From Bacteroidota bacterium (GTDB taxonomy: Bacteria; Bacteroidota; Rhodothermia; Rhodothermales; JANQRZ01): a DNA stretch of 43,314 nt. The stretch lies in NCBI GenBank assembly GCA_038746285.1, contig JBCDKT010000033.1, forward strand, positions 1 through 43,314, read 5' to 3'. Shown here piece by piece: positions 32,184 to 40,660 of the stretch (positions are counted from its first letter, which is position 1; every line of letters begins with the position of its first letter). A program made the position numbers and the translations under genes. The notes below the pieces were generated by a model. It ran no database searches. It saw nothing but the letters and a program-made list of their open reading frames with translations, and was not told where the DNA came from.

Positions 32184-33518
32184 CTAGAGTACGACCAGTT
32201 CGACGCGGCGGTTCGTCTGGCGGCCCTCGGGCGTGGCGTTGTCGGCGACGGGGACAGCTTGTCCCATCCCGGCGGACTCGAGGCGCTCGGGGCCGATGCC
32301 TTCGCGCTGGACGAGGTAGTCGCGGACGGCGGCGGCGCGGCGCTCGGAGAGCTGCTGGTTGGCCTCGGCCGAGCCGGTGTTGTCGGTGTGGCCCTCGATG
32401 CGGAGGCGGAGGTCGCCGTGCTGCTGGAGCGCGCGGGCGATCTCGCTGAGCGTCGGCGTGGACTCGGGGCGGATCGTGGCGCTGCCGGTGTCGAAGAGAA
32501 TGCCTTGCGTCGCGTAGCGCCCGTCGGCGGCGAGTTTCTCGTAGACGCGGTCCCGCCCGCCCTCGGCCACGCGGACGTTGTCGAGGTAGATCCAGTTCTC
32601 CTCGCCCCGGCTGACCCAGCCGCCGACGTGGACGAGGATCTCGCTGCCCCGGCCGATGTCGGCGTTCGGGATGTTGGCGATGCGCTGCTGGTCGAGGTAC
32701 ATCTTGACGTAGCTCCCGTCGACCGCGATGCGGACCGGCACCATGCGCTCGTGCAGCGCACCGTAGTTCACGCCGTTCGTCGTCCCCCCGCTGCCGCCGA
32801 AGACGCCGACCTTGCCGTGGTAGCCGCCGTTGACGGCGAAGTGCGCCTGCGGCCAGTCGGACGGGCGGAAGTCCGGCTCGCTGCGCCCTTCGGGCGTGCT
32901 GGTGCCGAGCGTGAAGTTGCTGTAGTACGGCACGAAGAGGTCGAACTCGACCGTGAAGCGCTCGGGGAGCGTCGCCGGCAGCGGGAGCGCGAAGCGAGAG
33001 TCGCTGGTGAAGCGGAGCATCTGGCTGCCGCCGTTCTCGACGACCTCCATCGCGCCGTTGATGAACCGGAGGCGGCGCGGCACGTCCCCGACGTAGGCGC
33101 GCTCGTAGTCGTCGAAGAAGAGGACCGTCTGGCCGGGAACGAAGTCGTAGTTGGCCCAGGCACCTTCGCCGGGACGCATCGAGGCTGGTGCGTCGTCCGG
33201 TGCCGCCGCAGGGGTACCGGTCGGCTGCTGGTCGTCGGGAAGCGGCGTGCCCTCGTCGTCCACGTAGACGACCTCCTTGCCTTCGGCGCGGGCCTCCTCC
33301 ACGCAGGCGTCGTCACCGACGACGCAGCCGACGACGTCGTCGCCGAGCTCGAACATGCCGGTCACGGCGGCGTCGGCGCGGCGGGCGGTCTCGCGCTCGA
33401 CGGCGCGCTCGGCTCCGCGCTTGGCGGCCTCGCGGGCCTTCTTCCAGAACTGAGCGTCGGCGGGTTGCGCACCCAGCAGCAGGACAAACAGGGCGGCGAA
33501 CAGCGGGCGGATAGACAT
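32184..33518 (-). CDS. OmpA-family outer-membrane protein with C-terminal peptidoglycan-binding domain
   Basis: A 444-residue protein. After a signal peptide (VLLLGAQPADAQFWKKAREAAK) it has an alpha-helical/acidic section and a concanavalin-like beta-sandwich at about 130-330 (FTVEFDLFVPYYSNF and NWIYLDNVRVAEGGR). The terminal OmpA domain contains GILFDTGSATIRPES, LRIEGHTDNTGS and the ending TNRRVELVVL. That domain binds peptidoglycan and links the outer membrane to the wall. Start at the ATG ending 33518. The longer open frame that continues to 35027 is antisense to the next gene and is not used. Confidence 0.87.
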   Translation of the reverse strand: MSIRPLFAALFVLLLGAQPADAQFWKKAREAAKRGAERAVERETARRADAAVTGMFELGDDVVGCVVGDDACVEEARAEGKEVVYVDDEGTPLPDDQQPTGTPAAAPDDAPASMRPGEGAWANYDFVPGQTVLFFDDYERAYVGDVPRRLRFINGAMEVVENGGSQMLRFTSDSRFALPLPATLPERFTVEFDLFVPYYSNFTLGTSTPEGRSEPDFRPSDWPQAHFAVNGGYHGKVGVFGGSGGTTNGVNYGALHERMVPVRIAVDGSYVKMYLDQQRIANIPNADIGRGSEILVHVGGWVSRGEENWIYLDNVRVAEGGRDRVYEKLAADGRYATQGILFDTGSATIRPESTPTLSEIARALQQHGDLRLRIEGHTDNTGSAEANQQLSERRAAAVRDYLVQREGIGPERLESAGMGQAVPVADNATPEGRQTNRRVELVVL

Positions 33519-33821
33519 GGCTTCGGTGGCGATGGATGGACAGGAGGTAGCGCTCGCTCGGGAGCCGCTATCCCTATCACGACTGAAGGCGTTCGGGGAG
33601 GTCAGCGGGCCGCTGCTCTTTTTGCGAGCTCCGCGTGGAGGCGCTCGGCGGGGACACCGCTTGGGCGGACACCTCGCTCCGCGACGACGCAGGCCCCGGG
33701 CGCATAGCCGAGGCCCTTTACCAAGACCTGCCCAGGTGCCGATAGTATGGTCTGTTTCACAGATCCTCGGCAACCTCGTGCGCCGCGTAGCGTACGGCCC
33801 GGTGCACATACTCCTGATGCC
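33519..33821. other. Divergent intergenic region between OmpA-family and NDH-2 genes
   Basis: About 300 bases between divergent starts must hold promoters for both genes. A TTTACC (33717) followed by GATAGT (33741) at 18-bp spacing could drive the NADH dehydrogenase gene, but the match is weak. No RNA gene or repeat was recognised. Confidence 0.4.
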
Positions 33822-35204
33822 ATGCCTGATGTCATGGAAGTCGAACCCATCCGCTCCGTCGACGCCGTTCCTGCTGCCGATGGGATGAAGCCGCGCCCCC
33901 GCGTCGTGATCGTAGGCACCGGGCACGCAGGCCTCGAAGCAGTCAAAGCCCTGCGGAAAGCGCGCGTGGACGTCCTGCTCGTGGACCGCAACAACTACCA
34001 CAAGTTTCAGCCGCTGCTCTACCAGGTCGGCACGTCGGGGTTGCCGCCGGGGGACATCACCCAGCCCGCCCGCCACATCTTCCAGGGCCAGACGAACTTC
34101 GACTTTCTCCTCGGCAAGGTCGTCGGCGTGGACTTCGAGAAGCGCCAGGTGCTGCTCGAAGCCGGGCGGCCGCTGTGGTACGACTACCTGATCCTCGCCA
34201 CCGGGGCCTCGACCAACTACTTTGGCGTCGAGGGGGCCAGGCGCTACGGCTTCCCGTTGAAGAACGTCCCCGACGCCATCAACCTGCGGAGCCACGTCAT
34301 CGAGCGCTTCGAGACGGCGAACCGGAACCCTGGCCTGATCGAGGACGGCGTGCTCACGTTCGTCGTCGTCGGCGGCGGCGCGACGGGCGTTGAGACGGCG
34401 GGGGCGCTCGTCGAGTTGTTCGACCGCGTCTTCGAGCGCGACTTTCCTGGCCTCGACGTAGACCGTGCCCGGGTCGTCCTCCTCGAACGGGGCGACAGCC
34501 TGATGGCGGGCTACAAGCCGGAACTCCGGGCCTACACGAAAGAGGTGCTGGAGCGGCGCGGCGTCGAGGTCCGCCTGGGCAGCGCCGTGGAGCGCGTGAC
34601 GGCGCGCGAGGTCTCCCTGGAGGGCGGCGAGGTAATCGAGACTCAGACGCTCGTCTGGGCCGCCGGCGTCCGCGCCAACCCCCTCGCCGACGTGCTGGGC
34701 GTCGAGCAGACGAGCGGATACCGAATTCTCGTCGACGAGCACCTCCGCCTTCCCGACCACCCTGAAGTGTTCGTGGCGGGCGACCTGTCCGGAGCCTCCA
34801 GCCCCGAGGGCGAGCTCTACCCCCAGGTGGCGCAGGTAGCGATCCAGCAGGGCATCCATGCCGCCGAGACCATTGAGCGCGCCGAGCGCGGCCTGCCCCC
34901 GGAGCCGTTCCGCTACCGCGACCTCGGCATGATGGCGACGATCGGCCGCAACGCCGCCATCGTCCAGTTCCCGGGCGGGCGCGGCCTCAAGGGCTTCATC
35001 GCTTGGCTGGCCTGGGCCGGGCTCCATGTCGTCAAGCTGACGGGCTTCCGCAACCGGCTCGGCGTGCTCCTGAACTGGACCTACAGCTACCTCACCTACG
35101 ACCGCGGCCCGCGCCTCATCCTGACGACGTTCCCGGAGACCGACGAGGTAAACAGTCGGGAACAGCCCATCCTCACGGCCGCACCCACGACACCGGCGGC
35201 TTGA
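33822..35204 (+). CDS. ndh: Type II NADH dehydrogenase (NDH-2)
   Basis: A 460-residue FAD-dependent oxidoreductase. Two Rossmann motifs are present: VVIVGTGHAGLEAVKAL (FAD) and VVVGGGATGVETAGAL (NADH). The LVDRNNYHKFQPLLYQV block and VFVAGDLSG are NDH-2 hallmarks, and the hydrophobic C-terminus (LAWAGLHVVKLTGFRNRL) fits membrane attachment. It moves electrons from NADH to quinone without pumping protons. Start chosen at ATG 33822 (alternative 33834); a further in-frame ATG at 33747 would fall inside the weak promoter match. Confidence 0.9.
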   Translation: MPDVMEVEPIRSVDAVPAADGMKPRPRVVIVGTGHAGLEAVKALRKARVDVLLVDRNNYHKFQPLLYQVGTSGLPPGDITQPARHIFQGQTNFDFLLGKVVGVDFEKRQVLLEAGRPLWYDYLILATGASTNYFGVEGARRYGFPLKNVPDAINLRSHVIERFETANRNPGLIEDGVLTFVVVGGGATGVETAGALVELFDRVFERDFPGLDVDRARVVLLERGDSLMAGYKPELRAYTKEVLERRGVEVRLGSAVERVTAREVSLEGGEVIETQTLVWAAGVRANPLADVLGVEQTSGYRILVDEHLRLPDHPEVFVAGDLSGASSPEGELYPQVAQVAIQQGIHAAETIERAERGLPPEPFRYRDLGMMATIGRNAAIVQFPGGRGLKGFIAWLAWAGLHVVKLTGFRNRLGVLLNWTYSYLTYDRGPRLILTTFPETDEVNSREQPILTAAPTTPAA

Positions 35205-35240
35205 GGGTCGGCAGACCCGCGCCTCGCCTGAGCCCCGTGC

Positions 35241-35465
35241 TCAGGCGACCCGCTCGACCGACCGCACTGCGTAGCCCTCGTCTGCGAGCGCTTCGGTGAT
35301 GGACCCGGCCGACACGCGCTGCGCCTCGTAGCGCACCCGCGCCTCCCCGATGCCGACGGTCTCGACCTGGAGGCCGTCTAGCTGAGCGAGCGCGCCCTCG
35401 ACGGCCGCTACGCAGTGCCGGCAACTCATGCCTTCGATGTGGATGTCCGACGTAACGGTGGGCAT
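35241..35465 (-). CDS. Heavy-metal-associated (HMA) domain protein, CopZ-like
   Basis: A 74-residue single HMA domain. The metal-binding loop is GMSCRHC (Cys15, Cys18), followed by AVEGALAQLDG and the beta-alpha-beta pattern of copper chaperones and P-type ATPase N-domains. It probably traffics Cu(I), or less likely another soft metal. No copper ATPase or regulator is adjacent in this window. Confidence 0.85.
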   Translation of the reverse strand: MPTVTSDIHIEGMSCRHCVAAVEGALAQLDGLQVETVGIGEARVRYEAQRVSAGSITEALADEGYAVRSVERVA

Positions 35466-35519
35466 GGGGCTGTGGGCTGGAGCGATGGCCCCGTGCTACT
35501 CCAGACGCCCCGCAGGGTT

Positions 35520-35675
35520 CTAGACCCGTACGGTCTGTTGGAACGGCCTCGCCTCGTCTGATTCGACGGCGTGGGTGCGGACAGGCGGCTCGCTCACCGT
35601 CTGGTTGAACGTAATCGCGGCAAGGCCGAGGAGGATAACCGTGAGAAATAGAAGGAGGAAGTGATACAGGCTCAT
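35520..35675 (-). CDS. Small single-helix membrane protein, hypothetical
   Basis: A 51-residue open frame starting MSLYHFLLLFLTVILLGL with one hydrophobic helix and a short polar tail ending QQTVRV. It lies 54 bases upstream of the HMA gene on the same strand. The clean N-terminal membrane segment supports reality, but the size makes this uncertain; no family was recognised. Confidence 0.5.
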   Translation of the reverse strand: MSLYHFLLLFLTVILLGLAAITFNQTVSEPPVRTHAVESDEARPFQQTVRV

Positions 35676-35774
35676 AGCGAGGGTTTTTTTCGTCATTACT
35701 GCTGTTCTGCCACATACCGTGCCGAAGGCCGATACGCTCGTCGTAGGGAACTGAAATGCAATCGCGGGGGGCGG

Positions 35775-35780
35775 TATACT
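35775..35780 (+). promoter_or_regulatory. Possible -10 box of the following small secreted-protein gene
   Basis: TATACT at 35775-35780 is 18 bases after CTGAAA (35751-35756). This would put transcription start near 35787, downstream of an upstream in-frame ATG at 35756. That supports the start at 35843. Confidence 0.4.
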
Positions 35781-35842
35781 TGGCGGCGCCGGTCCTCCCG
35801 CTCCCGAGACTCCGACGTCCGCCTTACCTCAAGCACTCCCCC

Positions 35843-36364
35843 ATGAAAGGGCTCTTCTGTTTGTTCGCCGTTGGCCTGCTCGCTCTGCCTGCGCGTGCCC
35901 AGTCCGCTGACTACGCCAGGCCGCTCCCCCCGTCCCGGCAGGCGCTGTGGGTAGGGATGGGGGGCGGCGTGGGCCGCTTTGCGCCGGGTCTCGCTGGCCT
36001 GGACAACGACGGTTCATCCGCCGTGACCATGTACGCTACGTACCGCTTCAAGCGCCACCTTGTCACCGCCCGAGCCTTCGGAGTCGCAGACTTCTCTGTG
36101 TTTTCCATCGGTAGTGTTGGCGACTATGGCCTGCTCTACGGTCGGTATCTGGCCAGCGGCGACCTCTTTCTCTCGGCCAGTGCGGGCCTCGCGCTCGTTG
36201 AGGCTTCGCAACAGCGGCTCGCGCTAGGCCTCCCCCTCCAGGCTCAGGCGACGTGGCGACCCACCGACCTGATCGGCTTCAGCGTCCTCGCTTTCGGCAA
36301 CGCGAACCCGAGCTACCCGTTCGGCGGCGTGACCGTGGGCCTCCAGGTGGGCAACCTGCGCTGA
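35843..36364 (+). CDS. Secreted beta-barrel-like protein, hypothetical
   Basis: A 173-residue protein with a signal peptide (MKGLFCLFAVGLLALPARAQ). Alternating strands with glycine turns (GMGGGVGRFAPG, YATYRFKRH, TVGLQVGNLR) suggest a small outer-membrane barrel or a transmembrane beta protein. No named family recognised. Start at ATG 35843, immediately before the hydrophobic leader. Confidence 0.65.
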   Translation: MKGLFCLFAVGLLALPARAQSADYARPLPPSRQALWVGMGGGVGRFAPGLAGLDNDGSSAVTMYATYRFKRHLVTARAFGVADFSVFSIGSVGDYGLLYGRYLASGDLFLSASAGLALVEASQQRLALGLPLQAQATWRPTDLIGFSVLAFGNANPSYPFGGVTVGLQVGNLR

Positions 36365-36420
36365 ACCTTTCGCCGGGGCGACCGTTGGCTAGGGCCGTCT
36401 GGTTTTCTCCGCTTCTCGCC

Positions 36421-37482
36421 ATGCCGCACCCGGTCCTCCAGCATCTCCTCGACGCCGAGCGCATCGTCATCACGACGCACATCCGCCCGGACGGGGACGC
36501 CCTCGGCTCGCAGATCGCGCTCGGGCTGTTCCTCCGCACCCTCGGCAAGCAGGTCACGCTCCTCAACGCCGACGCCCCGCCGCGCAACCTCGAGTGGATG
36601 CTCGACCTCGCAAAGGTGACGACGTTTACCGGGGCGCTCAAGCAGCTCAAGAAAGTCAACGAGGCCGACGCGCTCGTGATCGTGGACACCAACTCCGAGG
36701 ACCGCATCGGCAAGCTCGGCCCGGTCCTGCGCGACCAGGCTGCGCCGAAGCTCCTGATCGACCACCACCCCGGTCCCGAGGCCTGGTTCGACCACCAACT
36801 GCTGCGGACCGACGCCTCGGCCGCCGGCGAGATCGTCTACGACCTCATCGCCGAGCACGACGCCGGCCTGATCGACGCCGAGATTGCGACGGCCCTCTAC
36901 ACCGCGATCATGACCGACACCGGCTCGTTCCGCTACGGCTCGACGACGGCCCGTGTCCACACGATCGTCTCCGACCTCCTGGCGCGCGGCGACATCGCCC
37001 CGGAGCCGATCCACGTCGCGATCTTCGACACGCGGATGCCGAGCACGCTCCGCCTCCTCTCGCGTGCGCTCGACACGATCACGCCGGTCTACGACGGGCA
37101 GATCGCTTACATCGTCGTCTCGCTGGACGCGATGAACGGCGTCGGGGCGCGGTCAGACGAGGCCGAAGGGCTGACGGGCTACCCGCTTTCGCTCGAAGGC
37201 GTCAAGGCGGTCGTGATGTTCCTCGAGACGCCGTCCGGGATCAAGTGCTCGTTTCGGTCGAAGGGGGCGCTGGCCATCAACGGGTGGGCGCGGGCCTTCG
37301 GCGGCGGCGGCCACCGCAACGCCGCCGGGGCCTACCTCCGCGGCGAGCCGCTCAGCGAGGCCATCGACCGCGTGATCGCCGCCGCGCCGCAGCACCTCGA
37401 CCTGGGCGCCGAGTACGAACTCAGCGACGAGATCTCCGACGACGACCTCGCCCTCCTGGCCTCGTTCCAGGGCAAACTGTGA
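36421..37482 (+). CDS. DHH/DHHA1 phosphoesterase (NrnA-like)
   Basis: A 353-residue protein. DHH motifs are HIRPDGDALGS (His20, Asp24, Asp26), VDTNSEDRIG, IDHHPGPE (114-116) and IMTDTGSFRYG. The C-terminal DHHA1 domain ends with GGGGHRNAAGAYL at about residue 295. NrnA-type enzymes degrade nanoRNA and remove the 3' phosphate of pAp in the cytoplasm using divalent metals; whether this one does both was not resolved. Start at ATG 36421, the first Met before motif I. Confidence 0.88.
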   Translation: MPHPVLQHLLDAERIVITTHIRPDGDALGSQIALGLFLRTLGKQVTLLNADAPPRNLEWMLDLAKVTTFTGALKQLKKVNEADALVIVDTNSEDRIGKLGPVLRDQAAPKLLIDHHPGPEAWFDHQLLRTDASAAGEIVYDLIAEHDAGLIDAEIATALYTAIMTDTGSFRYGSTTARVHTIVSDLLARGDIAPEPIHVAIFDTRMPSTLRLLSRALDTITPVYDGQIAYIVVSLDAMNGVGARSDEAEGLTGYPLSLEGVKAVVMFLETPSGIKCSFRSKGALAINGWARAFGGGGHRNAAGAYLRGEPLSEAIDRVIAAAPQHLDLGAEYELSDEISDDDLALLASFQGKL

Positions 37483-37491
37483 GCCGGTAGG

Positions 37492-37538
37492 CTGCGGAAG
37501 TCCGCAGTGCAAGCCCTCGGGCGAGGCACGCCTCGCCC
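37492..37538. repeat. Pair of palindromic hairpins downstream of the DHH phosphoesterase gene
   Basis: CTGCGGA-AG-TCCGCAG (37492-37507) is followed by GGGCGAGGC-AC-GCCTCGCCC (37519-37538). The second has the same layout as the 28-bp palindrome at 19026-19053 (GGGGCG...GCRYGC...CGCCCC). They may terminate the upstream transcript. Confidence 0.7.
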
Positions 37539-37583
37539 CTGCGGTGCTGAGCACGATGGTCTCGGTATCTTTTCTGTCGTCTG

Positions 37584-37612
37584 CCCCACCGTCTTCCGTC
37601 CCACTGTCCACC
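37584..37612. repeat. Pyrimidine-rich degenerate repeat before the FG-GAP gene
   Basis: The words CCACCGTC, TTCCGTCC and CTGTCCACC are, on the reverse strand, a degenerate form of the 14-mer CAGAGGACGGTGGA that is tandemly arrayed at 2137-2231. It ends four bases before the ATG at 37617. Confidence 0.5.
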
Positions 37613-37616
37613 GGAT

Positions 37617-39806
37617 ATGCTCCGCTTCCTTCCGCTCTGCCTCCTCGCGGCCGCCGCCTCGGCGCAGCCCCTCGACTTCGAGCGGCAGATCACGCCGTTC
37701 CCCGTCCTCGACGCCGACGGCGATCCGTACGACCTCGCCTTCGCCGGGGCCTTCAACAATCCGCGCACGCAGCTCGCCGACCCCGACGGCGACGGCACCT
37801 TCGGGCTGTTCATCCTCGAAGAGCAGGGCCGGATCAGCCACTACGAGCACACGGGTGCGCTGGACTTCGCGTGGCGCTCGGACCAGTACGCCGGGATCGA
37901 CGCCGGCTCGTGGTTCCGCTTCGGCGACCTCGACGGCGACGGCGACGAGGACCTCATCACGCAGCGGCCCTCCGGGCAGGTCCGCTACTGGGAGAACGGC
38001 GGCGGCAGCGCGCCCAGCTTCACGCTTGGGGCCGACCCGCTCCTCGACCTGGCCGGCGACCCCGTCGCGCCCGAGGACCCCAACGTGCCGGCCCTCGCCG
38101 ACGTGGACGGCGACGGCGACCTCGACCTCTTCCTCGGCCGCGCCGACAGCGGCAAGATCCGCTGGTATCGCCACACCGGGGCCGAGGGTGGCGTCCCGCA
38201 GTACGAACTCGCGGGCGAGCAATTCCAGGACATCGTCATCTTCGAGTCCAACCCGACGTGCGGAGACGATCCCACGCAGCCGCTCTACATCACCCCGGGT
38301 GCGCCCGCGCCGGGGTCGTCGCGCGGCTCGCTCCACGGCCAGAACGCCCTCACCTTCGCCGACCCCGACGGCGACGGCGACCTCGACCTTTTCTGGGGCG
38401 ACTTCTTCACGCCGAGCCTCTACTTCTTCGAGAACACCGGCTCCGCCGCAGAGCCCGGCCTCGAGTTCATCTCCGAGCAGTACCCGCTCGACAACCCGCT
38501 CACGAGCGCCGGCTACAACGTCCCCAGCTTCCGGGACCTCGACGGCGACGGCGACCTCGACCTCGTCATCGGCATCGTCGGCGGGTTCTGCTCGACGACG
38601 GCCAACATCATCGACAACCTCTACTACCTCGAGAACACCGGCACCCCGACCGCGCCGGACTACCGGGAGCAGACGAGCCGGCTCCTCGACGCGGTCGATG
38701 TCGGCCGCGCGAGCTATCCGGCGGCCGAGGACCTCGACGGCGACGGCGACCTCGACCTCCTCGTCGGCAGCGGGTTCAACCCGGGCGCGCCGGCGCGCGG
38801 CAGCTTCTTCCGCTTCGAGAACACCGGCACCCCGGCGGCCCCGCAGTTCCGCCTCGCCGAGGACGACTTCCTCAGCCTCGACGTGGACTTCGCCAACCAC
38901 TACGCCCCGGCCTTCGGCGACCTCGACGGCGACGGGCGGCGCGACCTGCTCGTCGGCACCTTCGGCGGGCGGATGGCCTTCCTCCTCAACACCGGCGGCG
39001 GGTTCGAGCTGACGGTCGAGGCGCTCCAGGACCTCGACGTCGGCTCGACGGCCACGCCGACGCTCGGCGACCTCGACGGCGACGGCGACCTCGACCTCCT
39101 CGTCGGCGAGTTCTCGGGGACGCTCAACTACTTCCGCAATGACGGCTCGGTGCAGCTCCCGAACTTCGTCGAGGCCACGCTCCCCGGTCTCTTCGACGTG
39201 AGCGACCCCGAGGACCCCGAGAGCATCGACGTCGGCCGCTACAGCGCGCCGCACCTCGCCGACGTGGACCGCGACGGCGACCTCGACCTCTTCCTCGGGA
39301 CCGAGCGCGACGACGTGCTCTTCTACCGGAACACCGGCTCCCCGGAGGCCCCGGCGTTCGAGGTCCAGCCCTTCGACGTGGGGGCGCTCCGCTACAACAC
39401 CTCGCCCACCGCTGCCGACCTCGACGGTGACGGCGACCTCGACCTCCTCGCGGGCGACCTCGCCGGGGGCCTCCTCTACCTGGACAACAGGCAGATCACG
39501 ACTTCCAGCGCCCTTCCGCCTGCTGCTCCGGGTCGCGCCCGGTTGCAGACGTTTCCTAACCCGTTCGGGGCCGACACCACGCTCCGCGTCGGCGCAAGCC
39601 GCGAGCCGATGACGCTCGCCGTTTTCGACGCGGCTGGGCGCGAGGTGCGGCGCTGGGCACTGGGTCCGCACGAGGCGGCGCAGTCCGTTTCGTGGGACGG
39701 GACGATGGCCTCCGGCACGCCGGTGCCGAGCGGGCTCTACGTCGCCCGCCTCACGGCCGGGGACCGCCTGCTCGGCACCCAGAAGCTGACCCGGCTGCGG
39801 CAGTGA
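37617..39806 (+). CDS. FG-GAP/VCBS repeat protein with T9SS sorting domain
   Basis: A 729-residue secreted protein with a signal peptide (MLRFLPLCLLAAAASAQP). About ten copies of the calcium-binding-like motif D-x-DGDGDLDL-(L/F)-(V/L)-G (for example DLDGDGDLDLLVG) are spaced along residues about 50-630, each in a strand-rich blade, which predicts a beta-propeller. The last 85 residues are a T9SS type A domain (TFPNPFGADTTLRV, VFDAAGREVRRWAL). It should be displayed on the cell surface, but the ligand or partner is unknown. The repeats are also visible in the DNA as recurring GACGGCGACGGCGACCTC blocks. Confidence 0.85.
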   Translation: MLRFLPLCLLAAAASAQPLDFERQITPFPVLDADGDPYDLAFAGAFNNPRTQLADPDGDGTFGLFILEEQGRISHYEHTGALDFAWRSDQYAGIDAGSWFRFGDLDGDGDEDLITQRPSGQVRYWENGGGSAPSFTLGADPLLDLAGDPVAPEDPNVPALADVDGDGDLDLFLGRADSGKIRWYRHTGAEGGVPQYELAGEQFQDIVIFESNPTCGDDPTQPLYITPGAPAPGSSRGSLHGQNALTFADPDGDGDLDLFWGDFFTPSLYFFENTGSAAEPGLEFISEQYPLDNPLTSAGYNVPSFRDLDGDGDLDLVIGIVGGFCSTTANIIDNLYYLENTGTPTAPDYREQTSRLLDAVDVGRASYPAAEDLDGDGDLDLLVGSGFNPGAPARGSFFRFENTGTPAAPQFRLAEDDFLSLDVDFANHYAPAFGDLDGDGRRDLLVGTFGGRMAFLLNTGGGFELTVEALQDLDVGSTATPTLGDLDGDGDLDLLVGEFSGTLNYFRNDGSVQLPNFVEATLPGLFDVSDPEDPESIDVGRYSAPHLADVDRDGDLDLFLGTERDDVLFYRNTGSPEAPAFEVQPFDVGALRYNTSPTAADLDGDGDLDLLAGDLAGGLLYLDNRQITTSSALPPAAPGRARLQTFPNPFGADTTLRVGASREPMTLAVFDAAGREVRRWALGPHEAAQSVSWDGTMASGTPVPSGLYVARLTAGDRLLGTQKLTRLRQ

Positions 39807-39971
39807 CAGGGCATCTCTACTCTGTACCCGGGGCGTGGACGCAGCCATCGGACAAACAGTTTAAGGTTGCCGTGCTCCTCGCCCGGCAGGTGAGGCCATC
39901 CGACGACGCAGCAGATCAGCGGCGGGCAGCCTGAGCACCGCCTGAGACGGCGCGTGCGGGCACCATCGCAA

Positions 39972-40000
39972 TTGACTCCCCTGCAGGCGTGGTCTATATT
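39972..40000 (+). promoter_or_regulatory. Strong sigma70-like promoter
   Basis: TTGACT (39972-39977), exactly 17 bases, then TATATT (39995-40000), the best promoter match in the window. Transcription would start near 40007, leaving only about four bases before the ATG at 40011. The ATG at 40050 is therefore the likelier start. Confidence 0.75.
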
Positions 40001-40049
40001 CGGACGGGCTATGTTTGAAGGCTTTCGGAACCGCTACTCTCGTTTTTCT

Positions 40050-40658
40050 ATGGATCAGAGTCTCTCTCGCCGTGCGCTAGACCCAGTGGTGCCTGCACCC
40101 GGATTGGCCCTCGCCGGGAGGCCTACCCCTTGGTGGCTGGTTCCGATCTTTGCGTTCGCCCTGCTCTTCCTCTGTGGGCAGCTCGCAATCAAACACACGC
40201 GCTCCGAACCGTTTCCGACGTTCTTGCTTCCCGGTGGAGCGACGCTCTACCACGCAGACGCGGAGGCGCTGGTCTACCGGCGGCAAGAGTTCCTGGTGGT
40301 CGGCCCGGACGGGACCGAGACCTCCGTCCCGATCGTGGAGCTCTTGCCGGGCATCCACCCAGGCATCCACCGGATCATCGTCCGGGATGGCTTCGGCCTC
40401 AGCAGACCCGGGCCGCGCCGTCCTCCCATCCGGCTCGGCCCGGTGACGATCCCGGTAACAGGGGGTGTCATCACCGAGGAGGAGATCCGCGAGACCAGGG
40501 CGTGGCTGCGCCAGAACGCCGAAGCAGCTGCCGGTCATCCGGCCGCTGCGCTCCGGATAGTTAACCGCATGTACCGCCTGGAACCGCTAGCGCCTGCCGA
40601 GGACGAGGAGGTAGTCCGGGTCATCTCGGACAGGACGCTCACCCTCTTACCTGAATAG
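40050..40658 (+). CDS. Single-pass membrane protein, hypothetical
   Basis: A 202-residue protein from ATG 40050 (MDQSLSRRALD), chosen because the promoter leaves little room for the ATG at 40011. One hydrophobic helix (WWLVPIFAFALLFLCGQLAI) follows a 30-residue head. The rest is a predicted extracytoplasmic domain with strands and a helical end. No family was recognised. Two bases separate its stop from the next start, so the pair is an operon. Confidence 0.65.
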   Translation: MDQSLSRRALDPVVPAPGLALAGRPTPWWLVPIFAFALLFLCGQLAIKHTRSEPFPTFLLPGGATLYHADAEALVYRRQEFLVVGPDGTETSVPIVELLPGIHPGIHRIIVRDGFGLSRPGPRRPPIRLGPVTIPVTGGVITEEEIRETRAWLRQNAEAAAGHPAAALRIVNRMYRLEPLAPAEDEEVVRVISDRTLTLLPE

Positions 40659-40660
40659 CA

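Noticed and set aside
33519-35027. Upstream extension of the OmpA-family frame
   Set aside because: It would be antisense to the NDH-2 gene; the signal peptide at 33518 gives a natural start.
40011-40049. Earlier ATG starts (39954 and 40011) for the single-pass membrane protein
   Set aside because: They lie upstream of, or only about four bases after, the transcription start predicted from the strong promoter.
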